DNA from: Pseudoleptotrichia goodfellowii
GTDB lineage: Bacteria; Fusobacteriota; Fusobacteriia; Fusobacteriales; Leptotrichiaceae
Direction: 5' to 3'
Assembly: GCF_007990505.1 (NCBI RefSeq)
Contig: NZ_AP019822.1
Span: forward strand, 1,831,568-1,895,567
DNA: 64,000 nt
The position numbers were made by a program, and so were the translations under genes. The notes beneath the pieces were generated by a model. The model had not been told where the DNA came from and did no database searches. It saw only the letters and a list, made by a program, of their open reading frames with translations. Positions 1 through 9,250 of this stretch are shown one piece after another (position 1 is the stretch's first letter; each line of letters starts with the position of its first letter).

Positions 1-421
1 TTTCTGTGGGAAGTGCTACGGTATTTCTGTCTTCTATTAAATTTCTGGATAGACCTTTTTCTTTTCTTTCTATTTTATCATCAAAAAGAGAAAGCCAGTC
101 CATTTCTGTTGCAATTTTTTCAATTTCGTCAGGAGTATAGCCTACACTGTATAATCCTCCTATAATACTTCCCATACTTGTCCCTGTAACGTATTCCACA
201 GGTACTTTTTCTTCTTCCAAAACCTTTAATACTCCTATATGAGCCAATCCTTTGGCAGTTCCTCCACTGAGAACCAGACCTATATGCTTATCTTCCTTGT
301 TTTCTTCGGTATTTTCAATTTTTACTTTTTGATTTTCTTTCGGGACTTCATTTTCATTTTCTGAAAATACTAAATTTCCTAATAAAGTGAATATAAAAAT
401 TACATATATTATTTTTTTCAT
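1..421 (-). CDS. Patatin-like phospholipase, N-terminal part (runs off the window)
   Basis: This gene is truncated by the left window edge; about 140 codons are visible. It starts with a signal peptide (residues 1-20, ending LVFS), followed by a charged Glu/Lys linker to about residue 45. The patatin core then begins with the glycine-rich oxyanion motif SGGTAKG (52-58) and the nucleophile elbow GTSMG with Ser82. The catalytic Asp would lie outside the window. Patatin-family enzymes are Ser-Asp dyad acyl hydrolases. The signal peptide suggests periplasmic or outer-membrane action, and some family members carry a C-terminal barrel, which cannot be judged here. The ATG at 421 was chosen because the signal peptide starts there. 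Confidence 0.85.
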   Translation of the reverse strand, partial: MKKIIYVIFIFTLLGNLVFSENENEVPKENQKVKIENTEENKEDKHIGLVLSGGTAKGLAHIGVLKVLEEEKVPVEYVTGTSMGSIIGGLYSVGYTPDEIEKIATEMDWLSLFDDKIERKEKGLSRNLIEDRNTVALPTE

Positions 422-564
422 ATTTACCGTACCTCTGTAAAATATTATATATTTTTGTATTTTTCAAAAGAATTAAAATTTTCAAAGTATGACTTTTCCA
501 TTTGAAGATAATAAAATACATTTTATTTTGAATTTTATAATTTCCACAATTTATCAACAAAATA

Positions 565-1209
565 TTATTTCTTAATAACTTTTTCTTCTAAAAATTTCAT
601 AGCTTTCTGAACGTCAGCTTCATCGCCTTCTTCTTTTACATATTCTATATATTTAACTGTGTTGTCTTCATCTACTATCATTAAAGCCCTTGTTAATAAG
701 CCTGCTTCTTTAATTAAAAAACCGTTTTGAATACCGAACTGATGATATTTATAATCGGAAACCGGTTTTAAACTGTTTATTCCGTTACTTGAACAGAATC
801 TTTCCTGTGCAAAAGGTGTATCTACTGTTACTGAATAAAATTTCACCTCAAGAAATTTTTCTGCAGCAGTATTAAGCATTTTTGTCTGTATAGAACAAAC
901 TTTTGTATCAAGAGAAGGTGCTGTATATATAACTTTAACAGCTTTGTCTTCAAGTATATTTTTTTCTTCAAGTTTAGGACTTATAACCAAAGGAATCTCT
1001 TTTAATTTATCTCCTGTTTTTGTTTCTTTTCCCACAATAGTAATCGGTTTTCCGCCCATTGTTATTTTCAGTTCATTCTCCGATTTCAGCGTATCAAGAT
1101 ACTGAGTATACTGCTCATTTGTTCCCGACATTTTCTGCTCATTCTGCTTCGTCTTTCCGCATGAGATGATTACTATTCCCGCCAATATTACTGTTAAAAT
1201 TCTTTTCAT
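565..1209 (-). CDS. tpx: Thiol peroxidase (Tpx family), predicted lipoprotein
   Basis: This is a 214-residue peroxiredoxin of the Tpx subfamily that reduces peroxides with thioredoxin-type donors. The peroxidatic Cys105 lies in PSLDTKVC and the resolving Cys139 in FAQERFC. Their spacing of 34 residues matches that of E. coli Tpx. Unusually, the protein starts with a lipoprotein signal (hydrophobic residues 3-16, lipobox ending at Cys17) and a linker of about 30 residues, so it should be membrane-anchored outside the cytoplasm, whereas classical Tpx is cytosolic or periplasmic. It appears to be a single-gene unit. Assignment to Tpx is secure; the anchored location is inferred from the signal alone. 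Confidence 0.9.
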   Translation of the reverse strand: MKRILTVILAGIVIISCGKTKQNEQKMSGTNEQYTQYLDTLKSENELKITMGGKPITIVGKETKTGDKLKEIPLVISPKLEEKNILEDKAVKVIYTAPSLDTKVCSIQTKMLNTAAEKFLEVKFYSVTVDTPFAQERFCSSNGINSLKPVSDYKYHQFGIQNGFLIKEAGLLTRALMIVDEDNTVKYIEYVKEEGDEADVQKAMKFLEEKVIKK

Positions 1210-1319
1210 ACTTATTTTCCTCTTTTCTTATTTATTATTTTTCCTTTTATAAAAGAAAAGCTCAATAAATTTTATTTAAAAATTGTATTGAGGTTTTTCT
1301 TCATAATTGTATTTTAAAA

Positions 1320-3077
1320 CTATTTACTTTTTTTCTTCTTTGCAGAAGCTTTTTCCGTTTTTTTACTTTTTTCTTTTGTTTTCGAGCTTACTTTTTTATC
1401 TCCTGATTTTTTTGCTTTCTTCGATGTTTTATCGTCAGATTTTCTCCTTCTTTTGGATTCTCCTTCGGATTTTCTTCCTCTTGTTCTTTTTCCTTCAGAA
1501 GAACCTCCGCCTGATTGTCCTCCTGTCGCTTTTTCTACTAGAGGTTTAGAATCTTTTTTGGAATTTAAAGCTCTCATTATATACTCGGCTTCCTGTAAAG
1601 GAACTGTTATAAACGAGTATTTGTCCATAATTTTTATATCTTTTACTTTTCTTCCCGGTGTTTTCGCTTTTTTATTCAATAAGTCAAGAAGTCTTCCCGG
1701 ATTGTAACCGTCTTTACTTCCAAGTGCTATAAACAATCTTGTTTTATCGTCTATTTTTACTTTGACATCTTCTATTTCACTGTAATTTTCAGGTAAAAAC
1801 TCATCTTCATAAAAATGTCTTAAAAGAGAAGACAATACCTGTTTAGGATCTCTTCCTTCGATTAATTTATCTGCAAGTTCTTCATAACTTGTGTAATCTT
1901 CTTCTTTTATGATTTCGTCTATATACGCAATCAAGGCTTCTTTTTTAGCATTTAATATTTCTTCTACATTAGGTATAGTTTCTCTTTTTATGTCGGTTTT
2001 CGTAACTCTTTTTATTTGAGAAAGAGTTCTCGCTTCCCTCGGTGTAACAAAAGTTATTGCTATCCCTTTATGTCCCGCTCTTCCTGTTCTTCCTATTCTG
2101 TGAACGTAAGATTCAGCTTCCTGAGGTATGGAATAGTTTATAACATGAGTCAGATTGCTTACATCTATTCCTCTCGCCGCAACGTCTGTGGCAACAAGTA
2201 TAGTCAATATTTTTTTCTTGAATAAATCAAGTGCTTTCTGTCTTAACCCTTGTGTAATATCTCCGTGAATACACTCAGCATCATAATTTCTTGCTTTTAA
2301 TTTATTCGTAACTTCATCCACTTCGGACTTTGTACGACAGAAAACTATTCCGTAAAAATTCTGAGTGTAATCCAAAACTCTGCACAAAGCTTCAAATTTA
2401 TCTTCCTGTTTTACTTCATAGTAAATCTGTTCAGTCAGATCCGTTGTCAATTCTTCTTTTTTAACTTTCAGAAGTTTGTAATCGTTCATAAATTTTTTAG
2501 CTATACTCATTATCGTTTTCGGAATAGTTGCGGAAAAGAATAGCATTTTTTTCTCATCGTTAGTTTCTTCAAGGATTAACTCTATATCTTCAATAAATCC
2601 CATATTAAGCATCTCATCAGCTTCATCTAATACGAAATAATCAAGATTGTTGACTTTCAATACTTTTTTTCTCATCAAATCCATAACTCTTCCCGGAGTT
2701 CCTACAACGATATCCACTCCGGATTTAAGTTTTTTAATCTGATTTTCTATTGATGCTCCTCCGTATACTGCCAAAACTTTTATATCTTTTTTCCCTTTCA
2801 GCGAGTATATTTCATCAGCTACCTGATTTGCAAGCTCTCTCGTAGGTGCCAATATCAAAGCTTTTACAGTTTTATCTGCTTCGAGCGTTTCCAGTATCGG
2901 TATACCGAAAGCCGCTGTTTTTCCTGTTCCTGTTTGTGCCTGACCTATTAAGTGTGTTCTTTCTTTTAATAATTCCGGTATCACCAGTTTCTGTATATCA
3001 CTCGGTTCTTCAAAACCTTTTTTTTCCAACGCATTAAGTACTTCCTGACTTAATCCGTAATCTTCAAATCTTTGCAT
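1320..3077 (-). CDS. deaD: DEAD-box ATP-dependent RNA helicase
   Basis: This 585-residue protein has the full DEAD-box helicase core: a Q motif near residues 21-29 (GFEEPSDIQ), Walker A AQTGTGKT at 47-54, the DEAD box in VLDEADEM, SAT in FFSATIP, and the HRIGRTGRAG motif in the second RecA domain. A DbpA-type RNA-binding domain follows at about residues 445-515. It ends in a low-complexity Lys/Ser/Arg tail (about 525-585) typical of CsdA/DeaD proteins that act on ribosome assembly and structured mRNA. It stands alone, with a hairpin-bearing gap upstream. Confidence 0.93.
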   Translation of the reverse strand: MQRFEDYGLSQEVLNALEKKGFEEPSDIQKLVIPELLKERTHLIGQAQTGTGKTAAFGIPILETLEADKTVKALILAPTRELANQVADEIYSLKGKKDIKVLAVYGGASIENQIKKLKSGVDIVVGTPGRVMDLMRKKVLKVNNLDYFVLDEADEMLNMGFIEDIELILEETNDEKKMLFFSATIPKTIMSIAKKFMNDYKLLKVKKEELTTDLTEQIYYEVKQEDKFEALCRVLDYTQNFYGIVFCRTKSEVDEVTNKLKARNYDAECIHGDITQGLRQKALDLFKKKILTILVATDVAARGIDVSNLTHVINYSIPQEAESYVHRIGRTGRAGHKGIAITFVTPREARTLSQIKRVTKTDIKRETIPNVEEILNAKKEALIAYIDEIIKEEDYTSYEELADKLIEGRDPKQVLSSLLRHFYEDEFLPENYSEIEDVKVKIDDKTRLFIALGSKDGYNPGRLLDLLNKKAKTPGRKVKDIKIMDKYSFITVPLQEAEYIMRALNSKKDSKPLVEKATGGQSGGGSSEGKRTRGRKSEGESKRRRKSDDKTSKKAKKSGDKKVSSKTKEKSKKTEKASAKKKKSK

Positions 3078-3255
3078 TTTACTTTTTTACCTTCTTTCTA
3101 TTTCTCTATTCTGATTATTTAATATCCTATATTTTACCAAATATCTCTGTTAATATGTTTTTCAGTCACATTATTTTATTTTTAATAAAATTGATACAAA
3201 TTATTATATCATATTTTTCTCTTTTATGCTTGGAAATTTTTTATATTTCGGATAA

Positions 3256-3308
3256 TAAAAATCGACAGACGAAATATTTTTATAATATTTGAAATCTGTC
3301 GATTTTTA
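3256..3308. terminator. Strong hairpin terminator between deaD and the MORN lipoprotein gene
   Basis: A 14-bp arm (TAAAAATCGACAGA) pairs with its perfect complement at 3295-3308 across a loop of about 25 nt. A run of U follows on either strand. It lies just after the stop of the minus-strand MORN gene and probably ends the TpsB operon. Confidence 0.75.
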
Positions 3309-3337
3309 AGTATTTCATAAAAAAATTATTTTCCCCC

Positions 3338-5206
3338 TTACTGTTTTTTCCCTAAAACATATACCTCTTCTTTTTTCACTTTTCCGCTTTCATCATAGAA
3401 TATCCACTTGCCGTCTTCTTTTCCCCCTTTATAATTCCCCTCTACTATCTTCACTCCCTTATCGTCATTTATCACTACAGGCCCGTTTAACTGTCCGTCC
3501 AGATACGAGAATGTCGTCGATATTTTTCCATTATCAAAATACACCGTCCATGTTCCTGACTCTTTTCCGTTCTTAAATTCAGACTCAAGTTTTTTATTTC
3601 CGCTTTCATAATATTCACTCTGTTTTCCGTCTTTTAATCCCTTAACAAAGTTCATCTTCTTACTTTCTTTTCCGTTTTGATAATAATATACCCATTCTCC
3701 TTCAGGTAAGCCCTCCTTAAACTTCGATACTACCTGCTTTTGTCCACTCTCATAATATACAGTATACTCCCCTTCTTCCTTTCCATTTACATACGTTGCT
3801 GTTACTTTCGGTTTATTCCCCTTATAATATTCCTTGTAACTTCCATCAAGTTTTCCATTTTTAAATGTCTGATCTACTGCTACCTGTCCGTCATCATAAT
3901 ATACATTTACTTTACCTTCGTATTTATTATGCTTAAATGTCCCCTTTTCTTTTTCTTTTCCATTTTCATAATATGAACGGGCTTCTCCCTCTTTAGAGTT
4001 TCTTTTAAAGTTTACTTTGGATGCCAACTGTCCATTCTCATAATACAGTTTTACTTCTCCTTCAAGTAATCCGTTTTTGTAATTGCCTTCTTCACTTACT
4101 TTGCCGCTTTCATAATATTTCTTGTAGTTGCCTACAGGCTTGTCATTCTCATAAGTAAATTCCTGCTGTACTTTTCCTGAAGGATACAAATATACCCATT
4201 TTCCTGTCTTTTTTCCATCCTGTGTATAATGAAGGTCTGCAAGTTTTACTCCTGTATCGTATACTACTGCTATATCTCCTACAAGTTTATCATTCTTATA
4301 GTTTCCGCTCTCTCTTACCTTACCGTTTTCATAATTTATCTTATATGCTCCTTCTCTTTTTCCGTCCACATAATTTACTTCTGTTTCTACATTTCCGTTA
4401 AGATAATATGCTTTATACATGCCGTCAAGTTTTCCGCCTTTATACGTTCCTTCAGCTCTTACTTTGCCGTCTTCAAAATATACTTTGTAAGGTCCTTCTT
4501 CAAGGTTATTTGAATATATCTTTTCTATTAATGTTTTATCTTCTTCATCATATACAAGCCATTGTCCTTCTCTTTTATCATTTACAAAGGCTCCTTTTCC
4601 TATGACTTCTCCTACTTTGTTGTAATAGAAATAGTTCCCTTCTCTTAATCCCTGTGTGTAAGGTATTCTTTCTTTTATCTTTCCGTTATCATAGTAATAT
4701 ATTGTTTCTCCGTCTCTTTTTCCTTCGTTGAATTTTATTACCTGACTTACATTCCCGTTTGCATATGTTTCTGTATATGTTCCTGTATAAGGTTTTTTAT
4801 CTTTAGTTGATATTGCTGTTTCTGTTTCTCTTTCGTTATTTTTGTATGTTGCATTTATTTCTATACTTCCGTCTTTTCCGTACCAGTTATATTTTCCTTC
4901 TATTTTGTCATCTTTTACATTGTATACTTCTTTTAGCTTTCCTGTTTCATAGTAAGTTTTCACTTCTCCTTCTATACTTCCGTCTTTTGATGTTTCTATC
5001 ATTACTATCTTATCATCTTCATCTCTTGTTATTACTTTTCCGCTGTAAGGCTTTTCTTCCCCGTACTCATACAATTTTTCATCTATTACCTGCAAATCTT
5101 CTACTTCCACTCCCTGCGGTTTTGTCTTGTTTACATCTTCATCCTGTTTTGTTCCGCAACTTATTGCCAGTATTAACAATGTTAAAAACATTAATATCTT
5201 TTTCAT
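3338..5206 (-). CDS. MORN-repeat lipoprotein (YwqK-like), 622 aa
   Basis: A lipoprotein signal (lipobox LILAISC, Cys17) precedes roughly 22 tandem repeats of about 23 residues of the form YYENGK..EEGNYKNGK.EGEW. These are MORN/YwqK-type beta-hairpin repeats. Annotation pipelines often call such proteins YwqK-family antitoxin, but that name does not establish a function. The gene starts 11 bases after the TpsB stop, so the two are co-transcribed, and a role at the cell surface alongside exoprotein secretion is plausible. The repeat array forms nearly the whole protein, with no catalytic domain visible. The molecular role is unknown. Confidence 0.8.
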   Translation of the reverse strand: MKKILMFLTLLILAISCGTKQDEDVNKTKPQGVEVEDLQVIDEKLYEYGEEKPYSGKVITRDEDDKIVMIETSKDGSIEGEVKTYYETGKLKEVYNVKDDKIEGKYNWYGKDGSIEINATYKNNERETETAISTKDKKPYTGTYTETYANGNVSQVIKFNEGKRDGETIYYYDNGKIKERIPYTQGLREGNYFYYNKVGEVIGKGAFVNDKREGQWLVYDEEDKTLIEKIYSNNLEEGPYKVYFEDGKVRAEGTYKGGKLDGMYKAYYLNGNVETEVNYVDGKREGAYKINYENGKVRESGNYKNDKLVGDIAVVYDTGVKLADLHYTQDGKKTGKWVYLYPSGKVQQEFTYENDKPVGNYKKYYESGKVSEEGNYKNGLLEGEVKLYYENGQLASKVNFKRNSKEGEARSYYENGKEKEKGTFKHNKYEGKVNVYYDDGQVAVDQTFKNGKLDGSYKEYYKGNKPKVTATYVNGKEEGEYTVYYESGQKQVVSKFKEGLPEGEWVYYYQNGKESKKMNFVKGLKDGKQSEYYESGNKKLESEFKNGKESGTWTVYFDNGKISTTFSYLDGQLNGPVVINDDKGVKIVEGNYKGGKEDGKWIFYDESGKVKKEEVYVLGKKQ

Positions 5207-5217
5207 CTCTTCTCCTT

Positions 5218-6960
5218 TTAGAATGTTGTCGATACTGTTACATAACCCCTATGGGATTCTGCTTTTGTAAGACTTCTTCCTTTATCTGTTTTGGCTATCC
5301 CTGCATCAAGCGTTACTTTTTCTCCGTAATATCTTAATCCCAATGAATAGCTTGACAATGTTCCTATTCTTCCTTTTTTATCTCCGTATTCGTTATAGTT
5401 GTTTCTTACTTTTCCCAAATCTGCTTCCATATACGGCCTTATTTTATACATAAACTGACCTAATTTACTTTCACTGCTTGGAAGTATGTAGCTTAACTCA
5501 AGTTTTGTACTGTATCCCATATCTCCAGACACACTCACAGGAAAGCCTTTTACAGTATCAAATCCTCCTATACTGTATTTTTCTGTTGAAAATAATGCAT
5601 CTTTGGAATATTGTCCATTAAATGATGCTCTTAAAGTTATCCCCTGATTCTTAAAGTAAAAAGGTTTATAGTAACTCAAATTAAGATTTACTTTCCCAAA
5701 CTGATATCTGTTATCTGAAGGTTCTATATTTTCTGTCGGCAATGTTCCTGCATTAAATGAATTATCTTCATTTGCTCTGAATCCTTTCAATCCTTTGGAA
5801 TACGATAATGAATATGATGCTATCCCTTTAAACGGTTTAAACATTCCGTTTATTCCTATACTTCCCGCTGTTATATTTCTGTCCTGCGTTTCAAGTCTTC
5901 GTTCTGCTAAATATGTTCTTTCTCTTTTTACATCAAGACCCATTGTCAGGTTAAGTTTCATATTTGCATCTCTATACAGCAGTTTTGATGTATTTAAACT
6001 GTACTGTCTGCTTTTGGATATGGATGTATATTCTGTCGTATTTCCCAATATTAAACTTTTATCTTTGGTACTGTTGTATGACAGACCGAAACTCCAGCTC
6101 TTAAACGGAAACGAATATCCGAATGAATAACTTTGGGAATAATCGTCCGTATGGTCTCTTCTTTTTGCAAGTTTTCCCATATCCCCTCTATAGGACAAAT
6201 ATATATTGTCATTTATTCCGAACAGATTATCATATTCTATTGTTGCTTTATATCTTTGTTTTTCTGTTTGTGTATCTTCATAGTTTAATATGAATCTGAA
6301 TGGTTTTTCTTTTTGGGATTCTATTATTATTTTTGAGTATCCCTGTTTTGTTCCTGGTACTATATTTATTTTTGAATTGTTTGATTCCACTCTGTTCAGG
6401 TTGTCTATTCCGTTATCTATATGGGATATATTTAGTACTTTTCCGTTTTCATTGGTAAAGGCAAAAAATATCTTTCTTTTATCTTTGGCGGTATCCTTGT
6501 CAAGAACTACTTCTTCTATCTTCCCTTCCAATACTACAAGTTTTACTTCTCCTGATGACTGTATATTCTGATCAGGTTCAAGATAAACTCTTGTTGTTAT
6601 ATATCCTTTTTTCATATACTCATCATTTAATTTTTTTACAAGTGCTCTTAAATCGAATATATTTATATCAGTATCTTTATATTCGTTTATTATTTTATCT
6701 ATCTTTTTAGGATTTGCCAACGGTTTTATTGAAGATGTAGGTCTTTTTAATGTTATTTTCTTTACATGAAACTTCGGTAACCCTTCTGTATCCACATTTG
6801 CATCAGGTTCTTTTATTTCTTCCTGTAAATCTATCAGTCTTCCGCCTTCAAAAAACTCCCTTTGGTTCTTAGGGAGTTCGTTTTTAAGTATTTTTCCTTC
6901 GGAATATGAAATACTGTTTACTGTCAGTATTAAGCTAAGTACAAGCAATATTCTCTTCAT
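5218..6960 (-). CDS. Two-partner secretion outer-membrane transporter (TpsB/FhaC/ShlB family)
   Basis: This 580-residue outer-membrane transporter has a signal peptide (1-20), POTRA-type periplasmic sequence (about 65-155, with FHVKKITL and GYITTRVYLEPDQ) and a C-terminal barrel (about 215-580) ending in Phe. The barrel contains the family hallmark GGFDTVKGF, the counterpart of the VRGF loop motif that lines the FhaC pore. TpsB proteins export large beta-helical TpsA exoproteins such as the one encoded at 23422-32118. The gene sits at the far end of the toxin-cassette array from its likely substrate, in an operon with a small barrel protein upstream (21 bases apart) and the MORN lipoprotein downstream. 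Confidence 0.92.
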   Translation of the reverse strand: MKRILLVLSLILTVNSISYSEGKILKNELPKNQREFFEGGRLIDLQEEIKEPDANVDTEGLPKFHVKKITLKRPTSSIKPLANPKKIDKIINEYKDTDINIFDLRALVKKLNDEYMKKGYITTRVYLEPDQNIQSSGEVKLVVLEGKIEEVVLDKDTAKDKRKIFFAFTNENGKVLNISHIDNGIDNLNRVESNNSKINIVPGTKQGYSKIIIESQKEKPFRFILNYEDTQTEKQRYKATIEYDNLFGINDNIYLSYRGDMGKLAKRRDHTDDYSQSYSFGYSFPFKSWSFGLSYNSTKDKSLILGNTTEYTSISKSRQYSLNTSKLLYRDANMKLNLTMGLDVKRERTYLAERRLETQDRNITAGSIGINGMFKPFKGIASYSLSYSKGLKGFRANEDNSFNAGTLPTENIEPSDNRYQFGKVNLNLSYYKPFYFKNQGITLRASFNGQYSKDALFSTEKYSIGGFDTVKGFPVSVSGDMGYSTKLELSYILPSSESKLGQFMYKIRPYMEADLGKVRNNYNEYGDKKGRIGTLSSYSLGLRYYGEKVTLDAGIAKTDKGRSLTKAESHRGYVTVSTTF

Positions 6961-6981
6961 TCTTTATTCTCCTATATTATA

Positions 6982-7641
6982 TTAAAGTCCGAACTGATAT
7001 CCGAAACTTAATGTAAATCTTCTGAAATTTGCACTTCCTTTATCTTTTAATCCGTCATATCTTGTTCCTTCTATTTTAGCAGTATTTACCTGATAAGAAA
7101 GTCCTGTTGTAAATCCTTTATATACTACTCCTGCTCCTACAGAATAATACACTCCGTTTTCAGCTTTAAAGTCTTTTAATTTACCTTCATCCAATACAGC
7201 TCCTGTAGCTTTACTGTATGTTTTGTATTGACTGCTGTTTTTACCGTTTATATTAAATGAATAACCTAAGTCGGCTTTTACATAAGGAACTATATCCGAA
7301 TCGTTTCTGAAATTATATTTTGCAGTTAAATACAAAGGTACCGAATCGTAAAGTTTAGTGTCCGACACTTCTACTTTAAGGTTATTATCTTCCACATCTG
7401 TAAATTTTTTCAATTTACCATGATTCTGGTAAGAAAGTCCTACTCCTATTTCAGTGTTATTAGTTACAAGGTATCTGTATTCAGCTCCTAATTCATAAGA
7501 AAACTTTGTTTTCTTTGAAGGAGTTACATCAAATTTTGAGACAGGAGAAAGTCCTGCTTTAAATTCAATTATATTATTTTCAGCAAAGGAAGCAGTACTT
7601 AAAGCCAAAAGTCCTAATACTGTCAATATATGTTTTTTCAT
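6982..7641 (-). CDS. Small outer-membrane beta-barrel protein
   Basis: This 219-residue protein has a clear signal peptide (MKKHILTVLGLLALSTASFA) and alternating hydrophobic/polar strands, ending in FTLSFGYQFGL with the aromatic-rich C-terminus of an 8-10 strand barrel. It resembles OmpW/OmpX-like opacity porins in size and pattern. It is the first gene of the operon with TpsB and the MORN lipoprotein and has a good promoter and an AAAGGAG ribosome site. Whether it assists TPS secretion or is a general surface protein cannot be told. Confidence 0.8.
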   Translation of the reverse strand: MKKHILTVLGLLALSTASFAENNIIEFKAGLSPVSKFDVTPSKKTKFSYELGAEYRYLVTNNTEIGVGLSYQNHGKLKKFTDVEDNNLKVEVSDTKLYDSVPLYLTAKYNFRNDSDIVPYVKADLGYSFNINGKNSSQYKTYSKATGAVLDEGKLKDFKAENGVYYSVGAGVVYKGFTTGLSYQVNTAKIEGTRYDGLKDKGSANFRRFTLSFGYQFGL

Positions 7642-7686
7642 AACTTTTCTCTCCTTTTAAAGATTTTATTTTGAAAATTTTTCTTT

Positions 7687-7715
7687 ATTTTACCTTAATT
7701 ATTTTCTTTTGTAAA
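7687..7715 (-). promoter_or_regulatory. Sigma70-type promoter of the barrel/TpsB/MORN operon
   Basis: Reading the minus strand, TTTACA (7715-7710) is followed by a 17-bp spacer and TAAAAT (7692-7687). Both hexamers match consensus at 5 of 6 positions. It lies 46 bases upstream of the barrel-protein start, so the transporter operon is independent of the toxin genes. Confidence 0.65.
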
Positions 7716-7756
7716 GAGGGTATTTTTCTTTTTTTTTTAAATGTTGTGAAAAACTA

Positions 7757-8287
7757 TTATTCATTAGGTTTCCAAGTATTTACAACTTTTTCCAGTTCAC
7801 TTTTTTTGTCAGGCATTCCTTCTAAGGCAATATAATATACTTTTCCTTCATAATCAATCAAATTCATAGTTAATTCTCTTCCGTCAGGTATTTTTATAGC
7901 TATCTGTTTTGCATTATAACCGTTAATTTTTACATCTTTTTGTGTGATATTGTCATTTGAAATTCCCTGATTAATATATTTTTTATATAATATTTTTCTC
8001 CATTCTTCAGCAGTTCTTTGATTATTAACAGAATAAATGTTTAATGTTATAATATCATAAGGTGTTACTGCTAATTGTACAGCATTTTCCATTGCATCAG
8101 GATCCTCAAACTCAAACCAATCGTTAGGCATATCTACAAATCCCACAAGAAAACTACCGTATCTTTTTGTTTGATAGGTATTTTCCGTTATTTCTTCTTT
8201 TTTTATTGTTTCTTCTTTTTTATTATTACAAGATAATACTATTATACTTAAAATCAACAATAAAATTATTAATCTAAATATTTTCAC
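7757..8287 (-). CDS. Putative lipoprotein of unknown function
   Basis: This is a 176-residue lipoprotein: a hydrophobic signal (MKIFRLIILLLILSIIVLSC, lipobox Cys20), a Lys/Glu linker, then a small alpha/beta domain. Features such as FVDMPNDWFEF and ..WRKILYKKYINQG recall the small PsbP-like or DUF1795-like lipoproteins of Gram-negative bacteria. No toxin tip adjoins it directly. It lies between the duplicated immunity lipoproteins and the TpsB operon, so it may be an orphan immunity protein, but nothing in the sequence proves this. Confidence 0.65.
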   Translation of the reverse strand: MKIFRLIILLLILSIIVLSCNNKKEETIKKEEITENTYQTKRYGSFLVGFVDMPNDWFEFEDPDAMENAVQLAVTPYDIITLNIYSVNNQRTAEEWRKILYKKYINQGISNDNITQKDVKINGYNAKQIAIKIPDGRELTMNLIDYEGKVYYIALEGMPDKKSELEKVVNTWKPNE

Positions 8288-8335
8288 ATTTCCACCTTTT
8301 TTTATTTTAATTTTATTTTTTTATAAAATCAAAGC

Positions 8336-8374
8336 TATAGAGAAGATAAAAGGTTTTATATTTTCTTCTCTATA
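8336..8374. terminator. Hairpin after the tandem immunity lipoprotein genes
   Basis: TATAGAGAAGA at 8336-8346 pairs perfectly with 8364-8374, giving an 11-bp stem with a loop of about 17 nt. It lies 44 bases beyond the stop of the 8418 gene. The U-rich run is better on the plus strand than on the minus, so termination of the minus-strand operon is likely but not certain. Confidence 0.5.
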
Positions 8375-8417
8375 TTTTTTGCAATTAAATCTTTTTTTAT
8401 AAATTATATCACCAGAG

Positions 8418-9242
8418 TTATAAAGATATAGTAACTTCATCACTGTTATAATATTTTTTTACTTCATTTCGTACTTTTTCCAATTCTTCTTTTGATATAT
8501 CTTTTATATTTATATATATAACAGGATGAATACTGTTATATTTCATAAATTCATACCAGTTTATTTCTTCAAACTTTCTCATTTTACTGAAATATTCTTT
8601 TAACCCGCTTCCATATTTTAATATCTTTTCATAAGAAAACTTTGCTGTTCCGTTTTTATAATCATGTATCATACACTCATCCAATACAAACATTATGCTG
8701 GCTGATTCATAATTAGGATAGCATTGCCATCTGTCTACAACAGATGCCTCTATTTTTTTATCCTCGTATTTTCCTAATATCCTTTCTATCTCGGAAAAAT
8801 CATTTCCTTTTGATTTATCATATATCAATTCATTTAATACATAAGGTTTAAAGCCATACTTAATCATTATATCTATAAAAACTCTTGATTCTTTATCACT
8901 GAAAAAAGGTACGTATTCCAAAACAAAATTTTCTTCTCCCTGTTGAGTAATTACTACTTTAGCTCCTTCTTCTTTTACAAAATATTTCGATTTATATTTT
9001 ACAGGTTCTTTCTCCACTATTTCATAAAATGGGCTTGAAATTATTCTTCCTTGGGGTGTTTCAGAATCTCTTACTATATACTTTTCTTTATCCAGTATAA
9101 CTTTAAAATTTTCTTTTATCGTTTCCACTAATTGAGAAAATTCTTTCTCTCCTTCTATTTTTCGTTTTGCTTTGTTGCATCCGCAAATTATTAATCCTAT
9201 TAATAATATAACTAACAATTTATTTAAAGTTTTTCTTTTCAT
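8418..9242 (-). CDS. Putative immunity lipoprotein, copy 2 of a tandem pair
   Basis: This 274-residue lipoprotein (signal MKRKTLNKLLVILLIGLIIC, Cys20 or Cys22) is nearly identical to its neighbour at 9251-10081 over its whole length. Differences concentrate in the middle (the stretch around WQCYPNYESA) and at the C-terminus. A more distant third relative lies at 16630-17484 behind another lipase-like cassette and shares RPYVLNE.LYDK.KGN. The position after a lipase-like toxin tip and the lipid anchor suggest a periplasmic immunity protein that blocks a phospholipase toxin. The function is inferred from context, not from a named family. Confidence 0.7.
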   Translation of the reverse strand: MKRKTLNKLLVILLIGLIICGCNKAKRKIEGEKEFSQLVETIKENFKVILDKEKYIVRDSETPQGRIISSPFYEIVEKEPVKYKSKYFVKEEGAKVVITQQGEENFVLEYVPFFSDKESRVFIDIMIKYGFKPYVLNELIYDKSKGNDFSEIERILGKYEDKKIEASVVDRWQCYPNYESASIMFVLDECMIHDYKNGTAKFSYEKILKYGSGLKEYFSKMRKFEEINWYEFMKYNSIHPVIYINIKDISKEELEKVRNEVKKYYNSDEVTISL

Positions 9243-9250
9243 AAATTATC

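Noticed and set aside
354..560. Minus-strand frame overlapping the start of the patatin gene.
   Set aside because: It overlaps the signal-peptide-coding start of the patatin gene in another frame and has low-complexity content.
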